From assembly GCA_003250865.1 (NCBI GenBank), contig QKJH01000076.1, forward strand, positions 1-19,859: 19,859 bases of DNA, read 5' to 3'. Positions 5,688-11,853 of this stretch are shown here, piece after piece. The DNA is from Alphaproteobacteria bacterium. GTDB lineage: Bacteria; Pseudomonadota; Alphaproteobacteria; Micavibrionales; SZUA-601. Both the position numbers and the translations under genes were made by a program. Each line of letters starts with the position of its first letter. The stretch's first letter is position 1. The notes beneath the pieces are model-generated. The model did not search any database. It was given only the letters and a program-made list of their open reading frames with translations, and was not told the DNA's origin.

Positions 5688-6701
5688 CTATACAATAAAT
5701 CCTTGAATCGCGTTGAAAAAGTAGCCGACGATGATGATTCCGACCGTACAAATTACAATAAATAGTGCCAGCAGCTTCGGTTTGACTGCCTTGCGGAGCA
5801 TGATCATGGACGGCAGGGACAGCGTGGTGACCGCCATCATAAACGACAGGATTGTGCCAAGCTGCGCCCCTTTATATAACAGAGCTTCCGCAATAGGGAT
5901 GGTTCCGAATATATCGGCATACATCGGGACGCCGATCAGGGTTGCAAGAACAACGCCAAACGGGTTATTACTGCCGAGTACAAATGCTACCCATTCCTCT
6001 GGAATCCAATTGTGAATGACAGCGCCAATACCAACGCCAATCAGAATATAGGGAAACACCTTTTTAAAGGTGGACAGCATCTGCTCCTTAGCATAAATCA
6101 GCCGGTCTTTCTTTGTCAGGTCTGGTGATTCGATATCCACGCTTCCGGCTTTCAGAATAAAGCTTTCCACATGTTTCTCCATATGCAGCTTTTCTATGAG
6201 AGTGCCTCCTGCGACCGCGATAATCAGCCCGACGAGCACATAGATGACCGCAACTTTCACGCCGAAAATGCTCATCAGCAAAAGCAACGACCCAAGATCG
6301 ACCATTGGAGAGGAAATCAAGAATGAGAACGTCACGCCCACCGGGAGTCCTGCCGACGTAAACCCGATAAACAGCGGAATAGAGGAGCAGGAGCAGAATG
6401 GCGTCACCGTCCCAAGTAGCGCCGCAACACAGTTTGCCCCGATGCCGTGAAAACGTCCTAAAATCTTCTTGCTGCGCTCCGGTGGGAAGTAACTTTGGAT
6501 ATAACTGATGAGGAAGATCAGAAAGCACAGCAGTATCGTGATCTTTATGACATCGTAGAGAAAAAACTCAATGCTTCCAACTAGGCGGGTGGACGTATCC
6601 AGTCCAAGCGCGGAAAGGCCGCTTCCGATCAGCCCATCCAGCCATTTCATACCGAGAATCTGATATTGGAAAAAGTCCCAGATTACTTTTAGTATTTGCA
6701 T
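5688..6701 (-). CDS. ArsP-like permease (DUF318 family)
   Basis: A 337-residue integral membrane protein with eight or more hydrophobic segments. The conserved pore motif T-P-F-C103-S-C105-S-S-I-P-L (residues 100-109) and S-S-P-M-V-D (130-135) identify the DUF318 permease family, which includes the organoarsenical exporter ArsP; the cysteine pair is the part tied to trivalent arsenicals in that family. A central soluble loop (about 170-215) separates the two halves, as usual. Length is normal. The ArsR gene lies directly upstream with a candidate operator (6738-6757) between them. Ribosome site GTGAGG precedes ATG 6701. Some family members have other substrates, so arsenic is likely rather than shown. 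Confidence 0.82.
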   Translation of the reverse strand: MQILKVIWDFFQYQILGMKWLDGLIGSGLSALGLDTSTRLVGSIEFFLYDVIKITILLCFLIFLISYIQSYFPPERSKKILGRFHGIGANCVAALLGTVTPFCSCSSIPLFIGFTSAGLPVGVTFSFLISSPMVDLGSLLLLMSIFGVKVAVIYVLVGLIIAVAGGTLIEKLHMEKHVESFILKAGSVDIESPDLTKKDRLIYAKEQMLSTFKKVFPYILIGVGIGAVIHNWIPEEWVAFVLGSNNPFGVVLATLIGVPMYADIFGTIPIAEALLYKGAQLGTILSFMMAVTTLSLPSMIMLRKAVKPKLLALFIVICTVGIIIVGYFFNAIQGFIV

Positions 6702-6737
6702 GGGATATAAACCTCACTTTCAATAGAAAGGACAATC

Positions 6738-6757
6738 ATATCAAATAATTTTGATGT
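6738..6757 (-). promoter_or_regulatory. Second ArsR-type operator, before the permease gene
   Basis: ATATCAAATAATTTTGATGT is an imperfect copy of the operator at 7119-7138, with the same 8-4-8 layout. It lies 37 bp upstream of the permease start and overlaps a possible TATGAT -10 element on the minus strand. Confidence 0.6.
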
Positions 6758-6770
6758 ATTCTTCTGTTTA

Positions 6771-6793
6771 AAAGCCATCGTTCGGATGGCCTT
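6771..6793 (-). terminator. Hairpin between arsR and the permease gene
   Basis: Read on the minus strand, GCCATC-CGAAC-GATGGC is followed by TTTTAAA, right after the ArsR stop codon. It is a short terminator or attenuator, which fits a second regulated start for the downstream genes. Confidence 0.5.
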
Positions 6794-7107
6794 TATTTTT
6801 TACAGCAATTATTCTCTTCTGTAACTGTGTTCGGTGTTGTCAGTTCTTTTAGTAAAGCACCAGCGTAGGCGCAGCCTTTTACGCTGATTTTATAATGCGT
6901 CCATTTGCCTTCCTGCCGGCTCTCCACAACACCCGACTCAACCAGAATCTTCATGTGGTAGGAAAGCCCCGATTGCCCCAAGTCCAATTGATCCAATAAT
7001 ACACAGGCGCATTTTTCACCGTCACGCAATAACTCAAGTATCCGCAGACGCTTCTCATCGCAAAAAGCCTTAAATACTTTCGCGCGTTCCTCATAAATTG
7101 TTGCCAA
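6793..7107 (-). CDS. ArsR/SmtB-family metalloregulator
   Basis: A 104-residue winged-helix repressor. R-I-L-E-L-L-R-D-G-E-K-C33-A-C35-V-L-L-D is the alpha-3 site of ArsR, where paired cysteines bind As(III)/Sb(III); G-Q-S-G-L-S-Y-H-M-K is the recognition helix. Further cysteines (C79, C101, C102) near the C-terminus may add ligands. Length is normal for the family. The start is TTG at 7105-7107, with GAGGTGA four bases upstream. A perfect 20-bp inverted repeat just upstream overlaps the transcription start. It should repress itself and the permease, ferredoxin-DUF2703 and thioredoxin-like genes, and release on metalloid binding. Confidence 0.9.
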   Translation of the reverse strand: MATIYEERAKVFKAFCDEKRLRILELLRDGEKCACVLLDQLDLGQSGLSYHMKILVESGVVESRQEGKWTHYKISVKGCAYAGALLKELTTPNTVTEENNCCKK

Positions 7108-7118
7108 GTTATCACCTC

Positions 7119-7138
7119 ATATCAAAAATATTTGATAT
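7119..7138 (-). promoter_or_regulatory. ArsR operator
   Basis: ATATCAAAAATATTTGATAT is a perfect 8-4-8 inverted repeat between the -10 element and the TTG start of arsR. A weaker copy before the permease gene supports it as the ArsR site. Confidence 0.75.
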
Positions 7139-7144
7139 GTTATT

Positions 7145-7173
7145 AGTATATGCATCAAATCAAATTTTGTCAA
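7145..7173 (-). promoter_or_regulatory. Sigma-A promoter of arsR
   Basis: On the minus strand a perfect TTGACA (7168-7173), a 17-base spacer and TATACT (7145-7150) lead into the operator at 7119-7138. Confidence 0.85.
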
Positions 7174-7253
7174 TATGAAATTCTGTTCAATGAAAAAAGT
7201 GCCATCAATTTATAGTACGCGAGATTTATAAATTGTTTATTATATTCGCACAT

Positions 7254-7282
7254 TTGCCGTCCTGCGTTTCCTCCAATATAAT
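7254..7282 (+). promoter_or_regulatory. Sigma-A promoter for the small-gene pair
   Basis: TTGCCG (7254-7259), a 17-base spacer and a perfect TATAAT (7277-7282) lie 23 bases before ATG 7306. The leader is very short and is mostly the ribosome site AAGGAGGG. Confidence 0.75.
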
Positions 7283-7305
7283 AGAAGCGTAAGGAGGGAT
7301 GTCCC

Positions 7306-7476
7306 ATGAAAAAGACAAAAATCATTTTGACGGAAGTTGAATGGCGGTTGGTCATACATAGCCTGAACGCACTCAAGACCAAGCTACACAGTAAAGGGCA
7401 ATTTACCGACACGGTGGACGACGCGTTGTTAAAGGTTATGAACGCCCGTGTTAAACGGGTAAAGGTCATGGGGTAA
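7306..7476 (+). CDS. Small hypothetical protein, mobile-element backbone
   Basis: A 56-residue basic protein (MKKTKIILTEVEWRLV at the start, then a Lys/Arg-rich end with VKRVKVMG). AAGGAGGGATGTCCC places a strong ribosome site before ATG 7306, and a near-consensus promoter is just upstream, so it is very likely expressed. From memory, proteins of this type recur near ParA genes in Clostridia integrative elements, but I know no function. It has no membrane segment or cysteine motif. The next small gene starts six bases after its stop. Confidence 0.7.
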   Translation: MKKTKIILTEVEWRLVIHSLNALKTKLHSKGQFTDTVDDALLKVMNARVKRVKVMG

Positions 7477-7481
7477 CGGCT

Positions 7482-7667
7482 ATGAAACATGCAGACTTTG
7501 AAAAAGCCTTTGCCGACTTCATTGACCGCCGTGAATACGATAAGGCGCAAAATGCGCTTTTCGATATGGTACGCATATCATTCAAAGCCGGATGGCAGGC
7601 CGCAGGCGGCAATTCCCCGGAACCGCAGCCCGTTATTCGGATTGTGCATAAAAAGCTTGAAAAATAA
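7482..7667 (+). CDS. Small hypothetical protein, mobile-element backbone
   Basis: A 61-residue protein, MKHADFEKAFADFIDRREY at the start and ending in IRIVHKKLEK. It starts at ATG 7482, six bases after the previous small gene, so the pair is one transcript ended by the hairpin at 7694-7734. It is soluble and helical-looking with aromatic and acidic residues. As for its neighbour, I recall similar proteins on clostridial integrative elements but no known activity. Confidence 0.7.
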   Translation: MKHADFEKAFADFIDRREYDKAQNALFDMVRISFKAGWQAAGGNSPEPQPVIRIVHKKLEK

Positions 7668-7693
7668 TCATTCGTACAATTAAATACTTTTCG

Positions 7694-7734
7694 AGCCGTT
7701 TGTTCTTTTCATACAAGAACAAGCGGCTTTTTTT
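7694..7734 (+). terminator. Terminator after the small-gene pair
   Basis: Arms 7694-7707 and 7715-7728 form a 14-bp stem with one G-T pair and a short loop, followed by a run of seven T. Confidence 0.85.
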
Positions 7735-7816
7735 ATTTCCCGTATTCTTTCGATACATAGCCACTTCTTCCACAAAGGACAGGAGCGGTTAAATACATGT
7801 AAAGGAGGAACCCGCA

Positions 7817-8638
7817 ATGTCAAGCTGTAAAGTCATAGCGATATGCAACCAAAAAGGCGGTGTAACCAAGACCACGACCACGGCAAATCTCGGTATCGGG
7901 CTTGCCATGCAAGGGAAAAAGGTGCTTTTGGTGGACGCAGACCCGCAGGGCGATTTAACTACCGTTTTAGGCTGGCCGGACAATGAAAACCTGCCTGTCA
8001 CCCTTGCCACTGTCATGGAAAAAATTATCCATGACGAGGACTTCGAGCATTTCGACGGTATTCTGCACCATAAGGAAGGCGTTGACCTGCTACCATCCAG
8101 CATTGAGCTTTCTGGCATGGAGATGAATCTCGTCAACGCTATGAGCCGTGAATTCACGCTAAAGGAGTATCTTGACCGCATCAAGCATGAGTATGATTAC
8201 GTCATTATCGACTGTATGCCAAGTTTAGGTATGATTACAATCAATGCCCTTGCCGCCGCCGACAGCGTGATTGTTCCTGTACAAGCACAATATCTCCCCG
8301 CCAAAGGTATGACGCAGCTTATGAAAACAATCTGCAAGGTGAAAAAGCAAATCAACCCGGCCTTAAAGGTGGACGGCGTTTTGCTGACCCTTGCCGATAT
8401 GCGTACTAACCTTGCGAGAGCCACAGTGGATACCCTACGGAAACAATACGGAAATGTGCTGAAAATCTATAAAACGCAGATTCCTGTTGCCGTAAAAGCC
8501 GCTGAAATCAGCGCCACCGGACAGAGCATTTTCGCCTATGACAAAGGAAGCAAAATTGCTCAGGCGTATGTCGATTTTACTAAGGAGGTGCTTGCAGATG
8601 GCGAGAGAGTTAAAGCTAAATCTGCCGTCAGCAGATAA
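7817..8638 (+). CDS. parA: ParA-family partition ATPase
   Basis: A 273-residue ParA/Soj-type ATPase. The deviant Walker A K13-G-G-V-T-K-T-T (with the signature Lys13) is followed by L-L-V-D-A-D-P-Q-G-D, and Walker B-like Y-V-I-I-D-C-M-P-S-L lies near residue 155. It has no N-terminal HTH extension, so it is a short, chromosomal/ICE-type ParA. ParB overlaps its 3' end by 41 bases, which indicates a coupled pair. On an integrative element such a pair probably stabilises the circular form or regulates its genes. AAAGGAGG 8 bases upstream sets ATG 7817. It forms dimers on DNA with ATP and works with the ParB encoded next. Confidence 0.9.
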   Translation: MSSCKVIAICNQKGGVTKTTTTANLGIGLAMQGKKVLLVDADPQGDLTTVLGWPDNENLPVTLATVMEKIIHDEDFEHFDGILHHKEGVDLLPSSIELSGMEMNLVNAMSREFTLKEYLDRIKHEYDYVIIDCMPSLGMITINALAAADSVIVPVQAQYLPAKGMTQLMKTICKVKKQINPALKVDGVLLTLADMRTNLARATVDTLRKQYGNVLKIYKTQIPVAVKAAEISATGQSIFAYDKGSKIAQAYVDFTKEVLADGERVKAKSAVSR

Positions 8639-9536
8639 CCTCTTTTCCACGCAGGAGGAACGGGACGACGCAAGGCGCGAAAAGGTGCTGGATATTCCAC
8701 TTTCTGAAATCGACGGTTTTCCCGACCATCCGTTTCAAGTGAAGCTGGATGAATCCATGCAAAGCATAGTAGAGAGCGTGAAAGCCTTTGGTATTCAGAC
8801 CCCCGCTATCGCCCGTTTGAAAGAGGACGGGCGGTATGAGCTTGTGAGCGGCCATCGCCGTAAAATGGCTTGTGAGCTTGCGGGGCTTGAAACCATGCCT
8901 GTCATTGTCCGTGCTTTGAACCGTGACGAAGCCATAATCGCAATGGTAGACAGCAATTTACAGCGCGAAGCTATCCTGCCGAGCGAAAAGGCAAAGTCAT
9001 ATAAAATGCGACTTGAAGCTATGAAACGGCAAGGACAACGGACAGATTTAACTTGTGTGCCAGTGGCACACAAGTCCGAGAATCCTAAATCGCGCGCAAT
9101 TTTAGCCGAAAAAGTAGGTGAAAGCCAAGACCAAATTCGCCGATATATCCGCCTTACCGAATTACAGCCCGAAATATTGCAAATGGTTGATAACGGTAAA
9201 ATTGCTTTTCGTCCTGCCGTAGAGCTTTCCTACCTGCCGAAAGAAGAACAGCAATCCTTGCTTGTCACAATGGAAAGCGAGGATTGCACCCCGTCTTTAG
9301 CTCAGGCTATCAAGATGAAGCAGTTTTCGCAGGACGGACGACTGAGCGAGGATGTTATCCTCTCCATCATGTCAGAAGAAAAGCCCAATCAGGTGGAGCA
9401 ATTTAAGATGCCGCGAGAGCGGATCAGCAAGTTTTTTGCGCCGGGGACGCCCGTGCAGAAGATCGAAGAAACCATTGTCAAGGCGCTGGAGCTGTATCGC
9501 CAACGCGAAAAGCAGCGAAACAATGATGCGCGTTAA
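8598..9536 (+). CDS. parB: ParB/Spo0J-family DNA-binding protein
   Basis: A 312-residue protein with a ParB N-terminal domain (residues about 30-130: G-H-R-R-K-M-A at 85-91 and the box S-N-L-Q-R-E at 119-124), then a helix-turn-helix region (about 160-200) with Q-I-R-R-Y-I-R-L. I chose ATG 8598 because TAAGGAGGTG lies just before it; the open frame extends to 8538, but that part has no ribosome site and overlaps ParA further. The C-terminus is lysine/arginine rich. I could not identify parS sites by eye. Together with ParA it would form the partition system of the element. Confidence 0.88.
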   Translation: MARELKLNLPSADNLFSTQEERDDARREKVLDIPLSEIDGFPDHPFQVKLDESMQSIVESVKAFGIQTPAIARLKEDGRYELVSGHRRKMACELAGLETMPVIVRALNRDEAIIAMVDSNLQREAILPSEKAKSYKMRLEAMKRQGQRTDLTCVPVAHKSENPKSRAILAEKVGESQDQIRRYIRLTELQPEILQMVDNGKIAFRPAVELSYLPKEEQQSLLVTMESEDCTPSLAQAIKMKQFSQDGRLSEDVILSIMSEEKPNQVEQFKMPRERISKFFAPGTPVQKIEETIVKALELYRQREKQRNNDAR

Positions 9537-9636
9537 AATCTTCATCCAAGGGAGCAGTCTGCCCTTTTTAATCCATCGTCTGCGGGGCTTTGCGCCGCTC
9601 CCCCTCTCCATACCTCACCCCCTCAAAACCAGCTAA

Positions 9637-9674
9637 CCAGCCGAGAAGAAGAACATTCTTCCCGGCTGGTTTTT
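9637..9674 (+). terminator. Terminator after parB
   Basis: Arms 9637-9650 and 9656-9669 form a 14-bp stem with one mismatch, followed by TTTTT. The 100 bp between the ParB stop and this hairpin contain no gene that I can see. Confidence 0.85.
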
Positions 9675-9784
9675 ATATATACCAAATTTCATGAAAGGTG
9701 GTGGTTGGCAAGATTATCAAAGCGGCTTTATTCTTTTTCGGCTTGTAACATAGCCGAACCCAAGCTATGAAAGGAGGTACCTGC

Positions 9785-10087
9785 GTGAAAACAACTGTGA
9801 AGATTCGCAAGGCTTTTGAAGCCGCCGACAGCAAGATCAAAGCTATCGCAAGCATTACTCTGGATGACCTGTTTGTGGTTCATGGAGTAAAGCTCATTGA
9901 AACTGACAAAGGCCGGTTCCTTGCAATGCCGAGTGAAAACTGGCAAAACGCTCAGGGCGAAAACATGCGGAAGGATGTTTTTCACCCAATATCTCAAGAT
10001 GCACGGAAACAGCTTGAAAAGGCTGTTTTTGAAGCATATGAGGGATATTTAGCCAAGAGCAAATCCGAACCCGAACCCTGCAAGTAA
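9785..10087 (+). CDS. SpoVG-family protein
   Basis: A 100-residue protein of the SpoVG family of small RNA/DNA-binding regulators. It shows the family core: K-A-I-A-S-I-T-L-D-D-L-F-V-V-H-G-V-K-L-I-E, then G-R-F-L-A-M-P-S and D-V-F-H-P-I-S. The start is GTG 9785 because AAAGGAGGT ends seven bases before it; an ATG at 9767 lies inside that ribosome site and is unlikely. SpoVG paralogues are common on clostridial mobile elements and may regulate element genes (inference). The tail SKSEPEPCK is not conserved. Confidence 0.85.
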   Translation: MKTTVKIRKAFEAADSKIKAIASITLDDLFVVHGVKLIETDKGRFLAMPSENWQNAQGENMRKDVFHPISQDARKQLEKAVFEAYEGYLAKSKSEPEPCK

Positions 10088-10124
10088 AACCCAAAAACAT
10101 TAAAAAATGAAAGAGGTATCTGTT

Positions 10125-10232
10125 ATGTTCAAAAAAATTACTGAGAAGGTCAATTCCATCGCTGCCCGTGCAAAGTCTGCCGTCGCCAACAAAAAGGCGG
10201 AAGGTTATGTGGATTCCGGTCTGTTTTCTTAA
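10125..10232 (+). pseudogene. 5' part of a Flp-pilin-like gene, interrupted by insertion
   Basis: From ATG 10125, behind AAAGAGG, the frame reads 35 residues beginning MFKKITEKVNSIAARAK and reaching K-A-E-G-Y-V-D-S, then meets G-L-F-S-stop inside an inverted repeat. The pilin paralogue at 10389 has the matching stretch R-G-E-G-F-L-D-T and continues A-V-Q-I-L into a membrane helix. The missing part (V-K-I-L-I-A-V-V-I-G...) occurs at 16162-16288, right after the other inverted repeat. The basic N-terminus and the join are therefore those of one small pilin gene split by about 5.9 kb. Without the helix this fragment should not be functional. Confidence 0.75.
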
Positions 10233-10250
10233 CCTCGTGTACACGATAGA
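10224..10250 (+). repeat. Left terminal inverted repeat
   Basis: TTTTCTTAACC (10224-10234) followed by TCGTGTACACGATAGA (10235-10250). The reverse complement of 16129-16158 is the same two blocks with three extra T between them. TCGTGTACACGA is itself a 12-bp palindrome, a plausible recombinase site. Confidence 0.8.
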
Positions 10251-10274
10251 AAATGTACACGATTAAATTCCGTA
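10251..10274 (+). repeat. Direct repeat, left copy
   Basis: These 24 bases match 16000-16023 with one mismatch (T/C at the 18th base). Both include ATGTACACGATTAAA, a half-palindrome version of the terminal repeat. They bracket the pilin and recombinase genes. Confidence 0.8.
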
Positions 10275-10388
10275 ATATTGGACCTCAACCCTTTTGGGAA
10301 GAGGGTGTTTGAGGGAGAAACACTTTTCGCAAAAAGGGTGTCTCCCTCATGTGTTTTACACTTAAATTTTAGAAAGAGGTAGAAGTTT
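10275..10388 (+). promoter_or_regulatory. Leader with hairpin before the internal pilin gene
   Basis: A 9-bp stem TGAGGGAGA (10310-10318) / TCTCCCTCA (10341-10349), with partly paired flanks and a 22-base loop, lies 40 bases before ATG 10389. It may be a terminator of incoming transcription or an mRNA leader structure. I see no strong promoter. Confidence 0.4.
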
Positions 10389-10619
10389 ATGAAAAACATT
10401 ATTCGCTCCATAAAAAATGCAGGACAAAAAATTTGCGTCAGAACGGTCGCGGTGCTCCACAACAACCGCGGAGAAGGATTTTTGGACACAGCCGTCCAGA
10501 TACTCATCTCTATCGTAATCGGAAGTTTGCTCCTTGCTGGGCTTTATGTTTTGTTCGGGGACACCATTCTGCCCATGCTAACTCAAAAAATTGAGGGCCT
10601 GTTCAATTACGCCGGATAA
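10389..10619 (+). CDS. Flp-pilin-like small membrane protein (DUF6133-like)
   Basis: A 76-residue protein: a basic N-terminal part of about 32 residues, R-G-E-G-F-L-D-T-A, one hydrophobic helix (about 37-57: V-Q-I-L-I-S-I-V-I-G-S-L-L-L-A-G-L-Y) and a short tail ending G-L-F-N-Y-A-G. This is the layout of Flp/type IVb prepilins: cleavage after a Gly by the A24 peptidase (encoded at 16384) and polymerisation by CpaF/TadA (18528). If cleavage follows G32 (...N-R-G), position +5 is Asp rather than the usual Glu. AGAAAGAGGTAG precedes the start. It is intact and lies within the insertion that splits its paralogue, so it may serve as the working pilin. Confidence 0.75.
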   Translation: MKNIIRSIKNAGQKICVRTVAVLHNNRGEGFLDTAVQILISIVIGSLLLAGLYVLFGDTILPMLTQKIEGLFNYAG

Positions 10620-10647
10620 TTGGCGCCGCTGCTCGGATGATATACTG

Positions 10648-10675
10648 TTTCTGCTCTGAAAAAGATGAGCAGAAA
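10648..10675 (+). promoter_or_regulatory. Hairpin covering the ribosome site of recombinase 1
   Basis: TTTCTGCTC (10648-10656) pairs with GAGCAGAAA (10667-10675), loop 10 bases. The 3' arm includes part of AGAAAGGAAT, the only ribosome site before ATG 10687, so folding would limit translation of the recombinases. Confidence 0.45.
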
Positions 10676-10686
10676 GGAATATTATC

Positions 10687-11853
10687 ATGAGTGAAATCAA
10701 ACAAAAGCGTTTCATGGTGAAAATCTTTCGCTTTGAAACACGGGACGGAGGGGTTGTCTGCCGGCACATGCTGGCAGACAACCAACTCCCAATGCTTGTG
10801 CCAAATCAGTATATCGCGGCAAAGAGCATGAACAAGGCCGGCACGGGACGAAACCACGCGTGGAAGCTGGCGGTATTCTTCAATTACCTTGATGAATCTT
10901 ACCAGCTTGAATACGACGGGGCAACCAACCGACACGTTTGCGCTTTTCTGTCCACTCTCATTTATGGGGATACCGGTGATTTAAGAATCACGACGCCGCA
11001 GGAGGGACTCAGTTACAGTACGCTTTCCGGATATCTGGGCGTGGTCACGACATTTTACCGCTGGCTTGACCAGAATTATGGTTCGGCGATGACCTTTTAT
11101 GAAGGCGAGCGGAAGTGCCGTTCACAATCATATCTATATGGACAGATCTATACGTACCAATACAAATATCTGGTGGACAGACTGCTTCCCGACGTCAAAG
11201 GCAGCCGCATCTATGTGAAATGGTACGGCGAGGAGGAAAAGCAGCGGCTGTGCCAATGCTTTCTGACGCTGCGGGATGAGGCAATTTTCCGGCTGACGCT
11301 GGAAGGCTTCCGGATTGATGAGGTGCTCAGCATGTGCCTGTCAACCTACAACGCGGCGGATCGGATCATACAGCCGACACGCTCCAAAATGCGGCAGTCT
11401 GCCGTGAGGGGTGCGGAAAACCGACTGCGGAAGGTGCGCATCGCGGAGGAAACCTGCCGTGTGCTCGACCGCTATATCTACGAAGAACGTACGGTTGCGG
11501 AAAACAAAAGCGGGAGAATCAGCGACTGGCTGTTTTTAAATCTGAACAGCGGCGAATCCCTTGGGAAACCGCTGTCCTACGCCAACTACCGGAAAATCCT
11601 TCGCCGCTGTGCGTGGCGCGCGGGGCTGGATGCCCGGAAAATCCGTACACACAGCGGAAGAAGCACAAAGGTGATGGATCTGCTGGAGGACGGCGCGCTT
11701 CATCCGGAATGGAAGCTGTCCGATCTGGAGTTTATGCTTGTCTTCGGCTGGAGGTCTGTCGATTCCATAATGCCATATATGAACCACAACAGCGAAATTA
11801 TGGCCAACGCCGCCTATGAACACCACCAAAAGGACGGTGACAGTCATGATTGA
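10687..11853 (+). CDS. Tyrosine recombinase 1 of trio (TnpA-like)
   Basis: A 388-residue site-specific recombinase. An N-terminal SAM-like DNA-binding part (about 50-150: W-K-L-A-V-F-F-N-Y-L, F-Y-R-W-L) is followed by a catalytic domain with R219 (T-L-E-G-F-R-I-D-E-V-L), H332-x2-R335 (R-T-H-S-G-R-S), W365 in F-G-W-R-S where many family members have His, and the likely nucleophile Y374 in M-P-Y-M. It resembles TnpA of Tn554-type elements in size and place. Its 3' end overlaps the next gene by eight bases. The start has AGAAAGGAAT seven bases upstream, partly buried in a hairpin. Confidence 0.88.
   Translation: MSEIKQKRFMVKIFRFETRDGGVVCRHMLADNQLPMLVPNQYIAAKSMNKAGTGRNHAWKLAVFFNYLDESYQLEYDGATNRHVCAFLSTLIYGDTGDLRITTPQEGLSYSTLSGYLGVVTTFYRWLDQNYGSAMTFYEGERKCRSQSYLYGQIYTYQYKYLVDRLLPDVKGSRIYVKWYGEEEKQRLCQCFLTLRDEAIFRLTLEGFRIDEVLSMCLSTYNAADRIIQPTRSKMRQSAVRGAENRLRKVRIAEETCRVLDRYIYEERTVAENKSGRISDWLFLNLNSGESLGKPLSYANYRKILRRCAWRAGLDARKIRTHSGRSTKVMDLLEDGALHPEWKLSDLEFMLVFGWRSVDSIMPYMNHNSEIMANAAYEHHQKDGDSHD

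Noticed and set aside
6088..6528. 146-codon minus-strand open frame
   Set aside because: It is another frame of the ArsP-like permease gene, lacks a start signal and is not hydrophobic like the real product.
7829..7880. Thr in the ParA P-loop (K-G-G-V-T-K-T-T) as a possible loss of function
   Set aside because: The deviant Walker A tolerates variation at that position; the signature Lys and the terminal Lys-Thr are present, so I treat it as an active ParA.
9537..9640. Possible small gene between ParB and its terminator
   Set aside because: The frame continuing from the overlapping alternative start has no ribosome site, and its proline/arginine-rich translation looks like non-coding DNA.
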